DNA of 64,000 bases from Cavia porcellus (taxonomy: Eukaryota; Chordata; Mammalia; Rodentia; Caviidae), in contig NW_026947514.1 of NCBI RefSeq assembly GCF_034190915.1, positions 9,131,701 through 9,195,700 of the forward strand, written 5' to 3'. Below are positions 12,560 to 23,364 of this stretch, piece after piece. The notes below the pieces were generated by a model that saw only the letters and a list, made by a program, of their open reading frames with translations, was not told the origin of the DNA and did not search any database. Within the stretch, counting starts at the first letter, position 1; the number at the start of each line of letters is the position of its first letter. The position numbers and the translations under genes are program-made.

Positions 12560-12765
12560 TTTGTTAGCAATCAGGGCTTTAGGATCAGCAAAACTCATCA
12601 TTTGCTAGCTGTGTGATTTTAGGAAACTTAAACTTTTAAAACTTCCCTCCAGAAAAGATAATCAACATATCTTAGGGGTTTAATGAGGTTAAAGTGAACT
12701 TTCACAGATAAAGACCTCAGTCCCTGAAGTACCTGGCAAGGATTAATTAAGCCCTTTACAAGTGC
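12560..12765 (+). mobile_element. MIR SINE
   Basis: Core text 'tttgctagctgtgtgatttt' followed by a degenerate 'ttaatgaggttaaagtgaac' and 'gtacctggcaagg' follows the order of the MIR consensus. It is old and heavily diverged. Confidence 0.6.
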
Positions 12766-14384
12766 TCCAGTTAGTATCTGGAAGGTAGAGGACTCAGCTC
12801 TTGCTGCATGCTTAGTGTCGAACACTGGGCCTCATGCCATGGCTATGCATCAAGAGCCCAAGGAGGTGTCCTCCCATTGCATTGCAGCTGGACAAGCCCC
12901 GGGTGGCCCTGGGATGCATGGCTTGCTCAGTGCTAGCTGCTTGTACACTCCACACTTCTGCTATTTGAGAAAAGCCTAAAGGGTGATGCAGTGTAGGAGG
13001 AAGCCCTCCTATCCATCCCCAAACCCATCCTGGATGAAACGCTAACATTTGCTAGGCATAAATCTCTGCAAACTGTGCCTAAAGTGCTTATGCTGCCAAC
13101 TCACTCTTTCCTAAGGGTTGCTTTGTCTTCTGGAATAGCGGACCTACGTACGGCTGTGCGTGGAACACAAGCTCTGAGGCTGTGTTTGTTCTGAACACTG
13201 GACTCCCTGGCCAAATCAGATATCAAGTTGTACCTGGGTACAGGAAGTTAGTGCTGAAGACAGGGCCAGCTGCCAAGTTGGCACTAACAAATAGTCTGGG
13301 AGTTACTTTGGATTACCTGCAGCCACCACCCATGAAAACTTCGTGGAAAACTCAGAGGTATTGCTCTGAATTTTACTGGGGAATGTCACCCACAGACTAG
13401 GATGCAAAGTACTTTTCTCTAGAAAATAAAAAAATGCTGCCTTTGGGCCTTGGTTTCTTAAGATGGTTTTGGTTTGGATGCATTTGTAGGGCTTTTGATG
13501 AGAGCTCACAGATAGAAAGTAAATGGGGGAAATATCCTGTCTGTGGGCCGGTAACAACTACTCAGGCCCCGGCATCTCCCAAAGCTCCTCAGGGAGATAT
13601 GGCACTCTTAGGGACAGATGTGATTCTCATTCCATGCAAGGTCTATCTTCTGCCTACAACTACCCATGTCCACACCAGAGAGGAAGAGAGAACAGGTTGC
13701 TGGGGAAGGGCATGGGGAGTGCTTCTGTGGGTGAGGTGGCAGGTAGTCTCTATTCTGTGGCCCGGACGGATATGAGTGAGGCAGCATTTCCGAGGCGGTA
13801 GCTCTTCTTAGAAATGGTGAAGGTAGAGTCCCTGGACAGAGCTATTGAAGGGGGACAGGCATGAGCCTGGGGAATCCGATAACCACTAGGTCTGGGTTTG
13901 GACCCAGTCATACTTCTGAGGCATTCTGTGTACCTGCGTATGTTACCTCACTGATGCATATAGGCAGAGGTCTCTGCAGGCTCTGAGGGTGTTTCAGAGG
14001 CTGAACCCCTCTTTCCTGGATATTGATGTGTACTCTGGAGAGATTCCAGAAGACAAGGAGAAAATGCATGTTCACATTCATGGAATGCCTTTAGGTACCA
14101 GTGCTTGGCTAATGGTACCAGCTTTGGGGCAAAGAATCCATTTACCAAAGATGTTAGGTAACTTAAAAACATCCTACAATCTGCAAAGCAATCGCAGGGG
14201 CCTGGATATGAACCGCAGTAGATTTGAGAGGCCATAAATTCAGAAAAATGAGGGTGACCACAAGCAGGTTATAGGCCCACAAGACCAGCAGCTGGATGCC
14301 AGGCTGGGTTGGGGAGGCACCACCAGGTCGGGGGTGGGGGGAACCTGGGCAGTGATCTGGGGCCAGACGATGCGGCGGCTGTTC
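12766..14384. other. Unassigned sequence immediately upstream of the CpG island
   Basis: About 1.6 kb with no recognised repeat. Open frames up to 113 codons show no domain. This is the proximal upstream region of TUNAR, so enhancer or upstream promoter content is plausible but not demonstrable from sequence. Confidence 0.4.
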
Positions 14385-15265
14385 CCAGCCACGCGGCCAT
14401 CCGCGGTTCTTAGGAAGCTAGGAGGAGCTCAGAGCAGGGAGCTAAGCGACTGTGCTTCCCTGATGAAGAGGCAATGAGCGCAAGAGCGAAATGTCCGGGG
14501 AGGAGGGAAGGAGACCAGAGGGAGGAGGAGGTGCCTCCTTCACCCGCGTCCCCAGATCCCCTGTGCACCACGTGGGTGGAAGCGTGTGACACACCCACGC
14601 ACCCCCCAGCCACATTCGCCACGCTCCCGCAGGGACAGGGCTCCTCTCCGCGCGCGCCTATGGACGCCCAGTCTCCAGGGCCTCGTCGCCGCCACCTGCT
14701 GCTGCGCCGCGGTGCAGGCGACCGAGCATCGTTATGCCACGTTCCACCCCCCACCTCCCCATCCCCGCCCGGCCCGTGGCGCTTCCCTTCTCCAAACCAG
14801 GATGAGGCCGCGTCTAGCCCCGACCCCCTCCCCAGAGCCGCCCGCGAGGCAGAGGGAGGAGTTCCGCGGCGCCCCGCCCGGAGCTCCCGCTCCCCTTCCT
14901 TGCCATCCGCCCCTCTCCACCCCTCCCCTCGGCTGCCGCAGCCCAGCTCCTCGCGCGTCAGCGTGGGCTCCCCGGAGCGAGTCGCTAAGTAACAGGGCTG
15001 GCTCCGCAGACCCGGGCCGGGGAAACCCGCGCGCGTCGTCAGCAGCTGCGCCGTGGGGCGCAGGGCACGGGACCCTCCCTCATCCGGTTCCGCATACACC
15101 AGGCCCGCACGCACCCGCTACCAAGATGCCTTAGCGGTGCAGATCACCACCTCAGGTGCCCCTCCCCTCGGGGACCCAGCGCCGCCCGCCCCTTCCTCCG
15201 GCCAGCGGGTGCGCACTGCTCTGCCAGAGGCCAGGTGGGCGATTCGCGTCTGCGGTCGCTGTCGC

Positions 15266-15276
15266 CGCCGGTAAGC
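15266..15276 (+). other. TUNAR: Candidate splice donor D2 (GT at 15271)
   Basis: The junction CGCCG|GTAAGC is a good match to the mammalian 5' splice-site consensus and lies inside the CpG island. It is an alternative to the donor at 15857; which one is used cannot be told without transcript data. Confidence 0.4.
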
Positions 15277-15457
15277 TGCGGCCCGAGGCCCTAGCTTGGA
15301 GGTGGTGGTGTATTGAGGCCGCGCGACACAAGGGGCATCTACGGCCACCCCGGCCGCTGGGCCTACCATGTGCTAAAGTTTCTGGGGCTCGGCGCCCCGC
15401 TGGGCGCTCGGCGCGGGGCGCCAAGGCGCTGTGGGTGGGGCGGCGGGGCTGCTGGCG

Positions 15458-15477
15458 CCCGCCCGCCCCCGGCCCCC
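15458..15477 (-). other. G-quadruplex motif on the minus strand
   Basis: Four runs of 3-5 cytosines with 1-2 base spacers on the + strand give G5-N2-G5-N1-G3-N1-G3 on the minus strand, a compact canonical G4 pattern. It sits in the CpG island, within or just upstream of the likely first exon. Confidence 0.75.
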
Positions 15478-15851
15478 GCGGGGCGCAGCTCTGCGCGCTC
15501 TCATGCTCTCTTTCTCTTCCTCTTTCCCTCTGTGCTGCTTTCCTGAGATTCGCCCGCTGAGCCCCGGCGCGGGGCATGAGGAGCCTCCGGGTGTCGCCTG
15601 GAGACGATCTGGCTGCGCGAACGCCTCCCCAGCGGCCGACTGGGACATGAGCAGCAAGCTCGGGGTCCTGTGCCCGGCGGCCAGCCCCAGCGGGCGGCGG
15701 CCAGCGGGCCAGCGCTGCCCGGGAGAATGAGGCAGGAGCCGGCGACAGCCTCCTCCTCCTCGGCATCCGCTTGCTCTGGCGCCCCGGGCCCGGGCCGGGC
15801 TGTGGCTCTGCTGCGTGCCCCGCGCGCCCCTCGCCCGCCTCCGGATGCTCT

Positions 15852-15862
15852 TCTCGGTAAGC
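15852..15862 (+). other. TUNAR: Candidate splice donor D1 (GT at 15857)
   Basis: TCTCG|GTAAGC is a strong 5' splice-site match at the downstream edge of the CpG island. An ATG at 15845 lies 12 nt before the cut. If this exon were joined directly to the exon starting at 52719, the frame would run into the TUNAR microprotein without a stop. Use of this donor is inferred. Confidence 0.5.
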
Positions 15863-15900
15863 CAGGCCCTTCGCCTCGGAACAAAGCCCCTTCGCAGGGA

Positions 15901-16242
15901 TCGGAGGGTGCCTTTGAGCCCCCTCCCCGAACCCCACCCAGAGCCTGGAGACATCCGAGGCTTCCCTTTAAATCCCTCTGTTCCTTTTACCCACAAAGTC
16001 CACCTGGAGGCTGAACTAACAAGACGCCTTCGCCTTTGGGACTTAGTTCTTTCCTTTGCCTTGGGGACTCGGATGGGGGCTTAACCCGCCCACTGAAAGG
16101 AACTGTTTGGTCTGGATAACGATATACGTGTGCAGCCTGGGTTTAGACCCATCATCTGGGGGGCAGCGGCATTTAGGGAATGTCCAGGCTGTGCTGGGCA
16201 ATGTGCCTCGGTACCACTCCGGGAAGTAGGGGTTTCTCCAGG
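15901..16242 (+). other. TUNAR: First-intron sequence next to the island
   Basis: GC content falls off quickly after 15900. No repeat or exon recognised. Confidence 0.4.
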
Positions 16243-16330
16243 GTTCAGGTGGGGAAACCGAGGTTCAGAGAGAATGAATGATTTAATCAAGGTCACAGAG
16301 CTAGAGAATGGGAGATCGAAATTGGAAGCC
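16243..16330 (-). mobile_element. MIR fragment
   Basis: The antisense MIR core is visible as 'ggggaaaccgaggttcagag' followed by 'aaggtcacagagctagagaa'. Confidence 0.7.
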
Positions 16331-18597
16331 GAGGCACCCCGTTTACTTCCCCACCAAGCTGGGTCTTCTGTGAAAACCGCACCTGTCCCATTTCTTCCAC
16401 TGGCTGCTTCTGTCTCAGGAGTCGCTGTGCATGTGTGAAAATACCTGTTCCAGTCTATTTAGATGGCACGGATTGCTGGTAGAATGTCATGGATTTGTTT
16501 GTTCATCCCTCCACCCGTTGCTGCTGACCCCCAGTGTGTACAGTAAGTGCAAAGCCACTTCCCTTACAGTGAGAGGACAGGATGCTTTCCTGGGTGCTCC
16601 TTTCCTGCGATTGTTTGCACAGGCCTCTGGAGGGATGGACAGGGCAGGGCTGAGTCCTCCCATGTGCCCCTTTTGCATCAACCCAGAGTGTGCTCAGCCT
16701 TCCAGCTGCATCCTAGTCTCCCCCCGTGGTGAGGGCTGGTCGACACTACCTGTGCTGGTTGTGTAAGTCTTGGAGATCATTACTTAACCAGATCTGGGGC
16801 TGATCCCAGATGGCTACCCAAGGGGGTTCACCCCAAACTTGGCTCACATTTGCCATCCTTCTGTCTGAGCAGAACTTCAACTTCTCAGCCCAGGAAAAGA
16901 GGAAAGGGGGGTTTAATACAGATGGGATCCCGTCTGCTTTTGCAGACTTTAACTGTGGAAATGCATTCAGGTTAATCCTAAAGGAGGAAGCCACATGAAA
17001 TCATCAGATCCTGGTCTGAAACCTTGTTTAACTGAGTCACAGAGTGCTGGGATCGGTTGTCTACACCACATGCATGGACAATGATGGCATTTGTGAAGGG
17101 AAAGATCCTTTGTAATAAGGAGCCTCGGTTTCCCTGTCTGTAATAGGAGCAGGGTTGGGCTGGATAACTTCTCCGATCCCTTCCCACTAAACGACTTCGA
17201 GTGTGAGAGCTCATTGGTTGCATGCCTGAGTTAGGGCATGTGAGCCGATCAGATGCAGACATGTGGACTAAAAGCCCTGCACTGAATATGGGTTGTTGAT
17301 TTCCAAGAAGACAACTTGATCTTGAAGAAGCTGAAAAATTTAGATTCAGCCCAAAGGAGGCAAAGCCAGTGTCATAGTCTATTAGATTATTTATTAGGCT
17401 ACAGCATGGTGACCATAAAATGTCGCCAGGTGCCAGATTGAGATTATGGGATAGGTTAGGTATTTCAGATGGAGAGATGGGGTTAGCCTGTTAGAACTGA
17501 TGAAATACAGTGAATCAGCTAGATGCCCAGCAGTATGGAAAACAGCAAGCCAGTAAGTCTCGCCTGCTGTTCTCAAAAAGAGTCCATCACATTTGCAGAG
17601 GTAAAACCTTCTCGGTTTATAAACATTTGGTGCAAACAAACAAAGTAGTGGTTTATTCTCCTAACTCTGTTATTTACTAGTTAGATTAGGTGGAGCCTGC
17701 CTCAGTGTGGGTACTGAGAGGCTGAGACAGGTGGGCCAAGAGGATGTTTAGATCCTTCCCTTCGGTGGTTAATTACAGCTGAATGCATCAACTTGACCTA
17801 TGGGCTGTTAATGGGGTTGTCATTGGTCTTTTTAAGATGTGGATTAATGAACCTTTTAACGTGTTACTGAATCTCAAGTGAAATGGGCATATGCCACCTT
17901 TTCCCAGAGACAAAGCTCCCAGCAGTTTTAGTGGCTGTTTGAGATTCATAAAACCAGAGCCAAGCTTTGGTTTTTGACAAGCTCATAGGGTCTGCAAAAG
18001 AAGATAATGTGTCTTGATCTCCCAGCGTTGTGTATTGTACGCCTCATGATTAAGTAGTGAGGTTTAGAATAAAAATGAATGCAGAGAAGCAGCCTCCATT
18101 AAGTTACTTTTGAAAACGATAATGTAATTATGAAATAGTGGTTTTGAGATCATACATCAGGCAGCTAATATATCCAAAGCTACGTTACACAATGAACAGT
18201 TACTCCCGTTCTTGATGCTTAGTTTTTAATTCATCCATTTTCTCTTTTTTTTTTTTTCTCCTTTTCTCCACCAGCATGAAAATGGCCAGGCAAGAATAAA
18301 TTCTTCCTTTTCAGTTTTTTTTATGTTTAGTTTTCTGTAAAGTCTTAAAGCTGGGCTCCTCCATACCGTACCTGCAGTAGCCTCATATTAAAGTACCTTT
18401 GAAGTGCCTAGATTTCTTTGGGGACAGGAGGGTAAGTGTGTTTCGGATAACCACAAGGAGGCATTCCCTTGGGTGCTTGTCATTTCTAGCTGAGGAATGC
18501 TCTTTGCTCATGGCGATCATGCTTGGTGTTGTGAAGTCTGTCCCAGTGCTATGGTGTACACATGAGAATGTGTCAGAGGTAAAGAAGAAAACAGATC
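16331..18597 (+). other. TUNAR: TUNAR intron, unassigned
   Basis: No exon, RNA gene or clear repeat recognised. A T-run lies at about 18246-18257. Confidence 0.4.
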
Positions 18598-18690
18598 AGG
18601 AAACCTGGGGTTTATTCCTGCCTCTCTTGTTACTTAGCTTTATGGCCTTGGACAAATCATTCCCATTCTCTGAGTCCATGCTTACATACA
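18598..18690 (+). mobile_element. MIR fragment
   Basis: 'cttgttacttagctttatgg' and 'ttggacaaatcattcccatt' then 'ctctgagtccat' follow the MIR core order in sense. Confidence 0.6.
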
Positions 18691-19394
18691 TGCAGCGAGT
18701 GTATAGGTTTGCCTGCATCCTGTGTACGTACATGCGTATTAGTACCAGGTGATCCGTCACCTCTGAGCTTGAAGAACCCTCAGATTGTGATTGCAGCTGG
18801 TTATTAATAGCTTCAGCAGGCTCTGTGCTTTACGGTTACATAACATTTCCAATTAGACATCCGTATAAACAATAAAGATCTGGTCATTATAAAAGATGCA
18901 TTTTAGTACCCTAAGTGGAAACTGCATTCCCTGAATGTGTGGTGATGGAACTTATCTCTCAGTGGCAGTTACACGAATTCTCTGTCAGGGTTCCTCTGGT
19001 GGAGCCTCACCACACATCTGAGCACACTAGAAGAAACTGTAACCCTCTCAGAGATCCGTGTGGCAGGAGGCATTGGAACCGTTATGTAATTGGGTCAATA
19101 GGGTAGCCAGGGAATGCCACTTTATCTGTACAGCTTCGTGTCCAGGGGACTTGGAAGTTTCACCTCAGTGTCAGGCTGTTCCTGGAAGGTAAGGAGGGGA
19201 CGTACGTAATTACTGTTTGCATTTGTTTTGAAAATGGAAAGTACTTTAATTAGAGCCTTGAACTGAAGCTGAAAAATGGTGAAGAGTTGGCGAATTCAGC
19301 TGCACAGTGGAATTTTGGCCAGCTTCTGTGTTTGCGCTTTCTTGTAACACCTAGGTAGTGTGTTGCCTGAGGTCGGAAGAAAGCCACTGCCAGT
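18691..19394 (+). other. TUNAR: TUNAR intron, unassigned
   Basis: No feature recognised. Confidence 0.4.
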
Positions 19395-19530
19395 CGTCAA
19401 GCATTTTGTCCTTATTGCTCCGCGAAGGAGATGCGTTAACCTCATGTTAGATGAGACAGCAGAGCTGTGTGCTTAGGTGTCTTGTTCAGACCGTCACAGT
19501 TACCAAGTGCAGAACCCAGCAGGATTTTAA
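19395..19530 (-). mobile_element. MIR fragment
   Basis: 'cctcatgttagatgagacag' followed by 'accgtcacagttaccaagtg' and 'cagaacccagcagg' resembles MIR in antisense. It is degenerate. Confidence 0.55.
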
Positions 19531-21486
19531 ATGGGTTTAAATCACCCCCTGCTATACCTTGTTTCCACTGTTACTGCAATATTTCTGGTGACCAAACTGT
19601 GTTCTTTGTCCCAAAGTTCCACATAATGTCATAGCACTAAAAATAGGATACAGAGGATTTGATACAGAGAACATAACTGGGGGTGACTTTGCTATGGACA
19701 GACTTAAGGATTCAATGGACTTTTTCAGGGTGGCAGATATTTTAAAAGTACATGACATCAAATATATCTGTTTCAAAAGAGATTCAGAAATAACTATAAC
19801 CTTAAAAGGGTTAGTGTTACAGGTTCTTTGGGGAAAGCTAAAATAAATCCTTCAGCTGCCACCTGATCTTGGGGTTCCAAGGAACGTGATCTTAGACTAA
19901 CACATGGGACGCTTTGGAAGGCGGCTCTCCTGAAAAGGGACACAGATGAAAGTTACATAACAGAACCTTCAAAGGGCTGTTCTCCAGGTTGTCAACTGGT
20001 GCATCCTCCCAAAGGACACGCCAGAGAAGGAACTGGGAGGGGCTCGTGGAACATGTTAAAGGTTCACTGGCAGCTCTTTGGAAATTTCCAGGACGTAGGA
20101 GGAAGTGAAGGACTTTTTAGATGCCTGACTATAGGTGCTATCAGATACCAAGGTGGCCTTGGAAGTTAACCAGGTAGCAGGGCTGCTTCTGCTACAGAGC
20201 TGCCTGGCTATCAGTCACATTCTGGCCAGGGGACACCCAGGTCCTATCTGTAATCTACAGCTGACGTACCATAAAGGGAGGCCACTTGGCTTTGTGTGCT
20301 TGTAGTGATGTTAGACCAGGCATTTTCTCCCGTGACTGAAAATAATTCCAGCTCCCATATTGGCCATGCCCATGTCGGGCTGGTGATGTCTTAACAAACA
20401 GAACCCTCCTTCTGTCTCCCTTGGGTTACCCCACTGCCCACATGCCCAAAGCCTGAGGTTTCATGATAGGCAGTTCAGGAGAAAAATCAGACAGGATGCG
20501 TTAGAAAACTCAGTCGTGATTCATCTGTGATCTCGTACCAACAGCATCCTAGCACAGCTTTTTGATTTGGTAAATGAGGAATACCATTACGTATTCCCAG
20601 GGAGACCTAGAGAGTCTACAGCTTCGGTCCTGAGACTTTGCAAGGAAAGGTACCACATAGCTTTTGCTTTGGAACAGATTTCTAATACATGTGGTTATTG
20701 AAAAGTGAAAAACACAGAAGTTGCTAGAGAAGCACTCGAGAGGGGGAGATCAGAAGCCGGCCAAGTCCCTGGCTCTGCTCTGTGATTACTGTGAACCAGC
20801 TACTTGGGACACAGTGAGTAGAAATGACTTTACATCCATTTCTAGCATCAAGTATCCCAGAGCAGGTTCGGTCAGACCATTTTAAATATTTCCATGTTGT
20901 CTTCGTGTGTGACAAGCGTGGGTGATGCGTTCTGTAAGTTCTGTGACTGAAACCCAGCCCCTCGTGGTATAAGAAAGGCGCGTTGGTGTTTGCTAGGTTT
21001 AGTGCACTTAGTGGACCAGCCTTGTGGGAGCCTGAATCCCAAGGTCAGGTGCTGTGTTCGCAAGGGTCGATGTATTCCCAGCCGGTTCCCTTTCCTAGCA
21101 ATCCTGATGAGCTGCCGTGCGCACCTCATTTAGTATCGAGCAGCTAAAGAGCAAATAGGGAATGCCCAAGGCGTTTTTCCATCAGCCCAGGTTTCACAGC
21201 CTGTATCTGCTAATAGAATTGGGGGAGTCTGACCAACACCGCTTTGTCCTGTCATGGAGAGTATGTTAAAAGCTCAGAGCGGCTTGGCGTGCCGCTGCCC
21301 CCGCCCCGCTCAAGGATCTCTTTAATTCAGAAACTGGATCCTAGTGACAGTCATCATCTTTTCATTGGTCCGAGATTTGAAAATAAAGCCAATGTGCTGA
21401 GAGACTGTCATAGGCGAGTTTAAAATGATTCATGTTGCGTATACAGTTCCCTTTAATTTGCTGAGAGGACTTTATTGAATACGCCT
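19531..21486 (+). other. TUNAR: TUNAR intron, unassigned
   Basis: About 2 kb with no recognised gene or repeat. Confidence 0.4.
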
Positions 21487-21510
21487 AAAAAAAAAAAAAA
21501 AAAAAAAAAA
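21487..21510. repeat. (A)24 homopolymer
   Basis: This is a pure run of 24 adenines. It could be the tail of a retroposed sequence on the + strand, but I do not recognise the element upstream. Confidence 0.9.
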
Positions 21511-22157
21511 GCCCCGCCTTACGATGTTAAAATCTAAAGGTGGAAACTGAAAGCCAGCATCCTGTGTTTTCCATCTGGAGAGGAGTGGAAAAATCCACCT
21601 GGCCCCTGAAAGGAGCAGTTGAGAGGGTTCCTCCATCACTTTCCCCAACAGGAGCAACATTGCCTCCGTCTGAAAACTCCCTGTGAATGCAGCTTCTGCA
21701 CCAGGGCTCTTGGCCTTGGGCCTGCTCAAGGACATCCCCACAGGGTCTCCATGTGTCTGTGTATCTGGGTGGCCCGGTGCTGTCACTTCCCCCAGGGCTG
21801 TGCCTGTCATTCTCGTGTGGCTGTGGGGCCCACGTCCCATCATCCCGCCTTCACATGGATGCTAGTTGTCAGCATTTCAGCAAAAACTTCCAAAGAACCC
21901 GCTCTGGTTAGGTACTGCTAGGCACTGAGGTTGCTGTGCTAGACACAGACAGCTAGGAGTGTCCTGCTCTGAACTGTCCCTGCAGGCCTGGGGCATCACT
22001 CTTGCCCTTATGGAAGGGTCCACTTGAGATTTAGGACTTAGCTGTTGCAGGGCAACCTGAGGGGCAGTTGGGAGGGGAGCCCTGCCTTCTGTCTAGTCCC
22101 GCTTAGCTGCCTAGGGACAACCCGCACCCCGCCCCATGGCCTTCTGCTGGTTTCCAT
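21511..22157 (+). other. TUNAR: TUNAR intron, unassigned
   Basis: GC-moderate, with chance open frames up to 123 codons. No exon or repeat recognised. Confidence 0.4.
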
Positions 22158-22280
22158 AACTATCAGGGTTTCTTTTTTTTCTTTTTTCCGGTACCGGGGA
22201 TCGAACTCACGACCGCCTGCTTGCAAGGCAGATGCTTATGCTGCTGAGCTAAATCCTCAGCCCCAACTATCAGGGTTTCT
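22158..22280 (-). mobile_element. ID-type SINE with perfect 16-bp target-site duplication
   Basis: The duplication AACTATCAGGGTTTCT occurs at 22158-22173 and again at 22265-22280. Between them the minus strand reads as a full tRNA-derived SINE with A box, an anticodon-like loop CTTGCAA, B box AGTTCGATCCC, the GGTACC end and an A-rich tail (T-run on +). Perfect duplication and an intact body mark it as a fairly recent insertion. Confidence 0.96.
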
Positions 22281-23238
22281 AAGCACAGGTTGGGTTCCTC
22301 CCTCCAGGGCTTTTGCTCATTGGCTCAGGCACCACCTCTTCAGAAGCTCAAGGCCTGTGCTAAAATGCAGACTCCTGGTCTTTAGTGCTGCCTTGGTACC
22401 TCGGAGGGTGGGAGCCCAGAATCTGTGCTTTACACACTCCCAGGCCCTTCTCGGGCTCAGTGAAGGTCAGAAACGGCTGGGTGTCACAAGAAGTGGGTGT
22501 AATGCCAGTTCCTCCTCCACAGTGCTCATTACTGGACGCCCTCCCACACTGGGGAGCCCTCCACTCCCATCACCCCGTGGTCCCTGTGCTCGGCTCCTTC
22601 CTAATCACTTCCGCTCCCCACCACCCTCTGCAGCTTCTTTCCATCCTGCACCCTGAATGGGCCTTTGAAAGACTCATGTCTTTTTCAGTGCTGCCTGCGT
22701 CCTGAGAATAAGAGCCAGGGACCTGAGGTGGACATGCAGGCCTGGCATCATCTGGGCTTTGGTCTCGTGGCCTCTTCTCGTCACCTGAGCCCAACTTCTC
22801 CCCTTGCATTGGGTCTGGTGCCAGCCCTGAAACCCACTCAGCTGCCAGGCCTTTGCTTTGAGAGCCTCAGGCCTGAATGTGAGGAGCAGGTGCAGGAGGG
22901 CGAGGTCTCTGCTGTTTTTTGTGTCATTGCTTTGAAAATCCATAGAGCTCACTTTGTCTCTTAAATCCACAGAGCAAACCTCAGCTTCCGGTCCACCATC
23001 AGGGTAAAAGTGGCCTTCACAGCAGCTCCTTAATTCCTGGCATGATGCTACAGGGTGACTCATCGTTGGGCTGTGGCTCGAGAAACCTCTTTCAGAGGGA
23101 GTTTCTAGAAATAGATCAAACCCCTGGACTGTTTCTTCATCTCCCTGTGACCCCAGGGGCCTGCCATGTCCCCTTCCTCTTCCTTTCGGACATACTCACA
23201 ATCACCTGCTGCATCTCCTGTGTGGGCCCCTGGATGTG
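22281..23238 (+). other. TUNAR: TUNAR intron, unassigned
   Basis: Sequence between two young SINEs. No exon or repeat recognised. Confidence 0.4.
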
Positions 23239-23364
23239 AGCCTGGGAGGTTTCTTTTCTTTTTTTTTTTAATCAGTATCAGGATCGAACTCACGACCATG
23301 CGCTTGCAAAGCAGGCGCTTATGCCGCTGAGCTAAATCCCCAGCCCCAAGCCTGGGAGGTTTCT
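23239..23364 (-). mobile_element. ID-type SINE with perfect 16-bp target-site duplication
   Basis: AGCCTGGGAGGTTTCT flanks the element at 23239-23254 and 23349-23364. The body is the same 'ATAAGC' ID subfamily on the minus strand, with a long T-run on the + strand as its A tail. The tRNA-like anticodon stem is more damaged than in the copy at 22174-22264. Confidence 0.96.

Larger units (their letters stand above)
14385..15900 (+). promoter_or_regulatory. TUNAR: CpG island, probable TUNAR promoter and first exon
   Basis: About 1.5 kb is strongly GC-rich and CpG-dense, against an otherwise CpG-poor window. It holds GC-box-like sites (around 'gggtggggcggcggggc' at 15433 and 'cgccccgcccgg' at 14872) and no obvious TATA box, as in a housekeeping or developmental-type promoter. 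It is the only such island here and lies about 37 kb upstream of the TUNAR terminal exon on the same strand, so assigning it to TUNAR is an inference from position. The exact transcription start is not visible. The long open frames on both strands reflect a scarcity of stop codons in GC-rich DNA, not genes. Divergent antisense transcription is possible. Confidence 0.75.

Noticed and set aside
14410..15114. 234-codon minus-strand open frame in the CpG island
   Set aside because: GC-rich DNA has few stops. Overlapping frames of similar length occur on both strands, the composition is low-complexity P/R/G/A, and there is no domain.
15152..15937. 261-codon minus-strand open frame
   Set aside because: Same cause: CpG-island composition, with several overlapping competitors (207 codons minus, 134 codons plus).
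22174..22264. Possible tRNA-Ala gene
   Set aside because: The cloverleaf is part of a SINE with A tail and target-site duplication, and lacks a proper acceptor stem and CCA-end context.
22045..22656. 203-codon + strand open frame
   Set aside because: It reads straight through the ID SINE at 22174-22264 and its target-site duplications.
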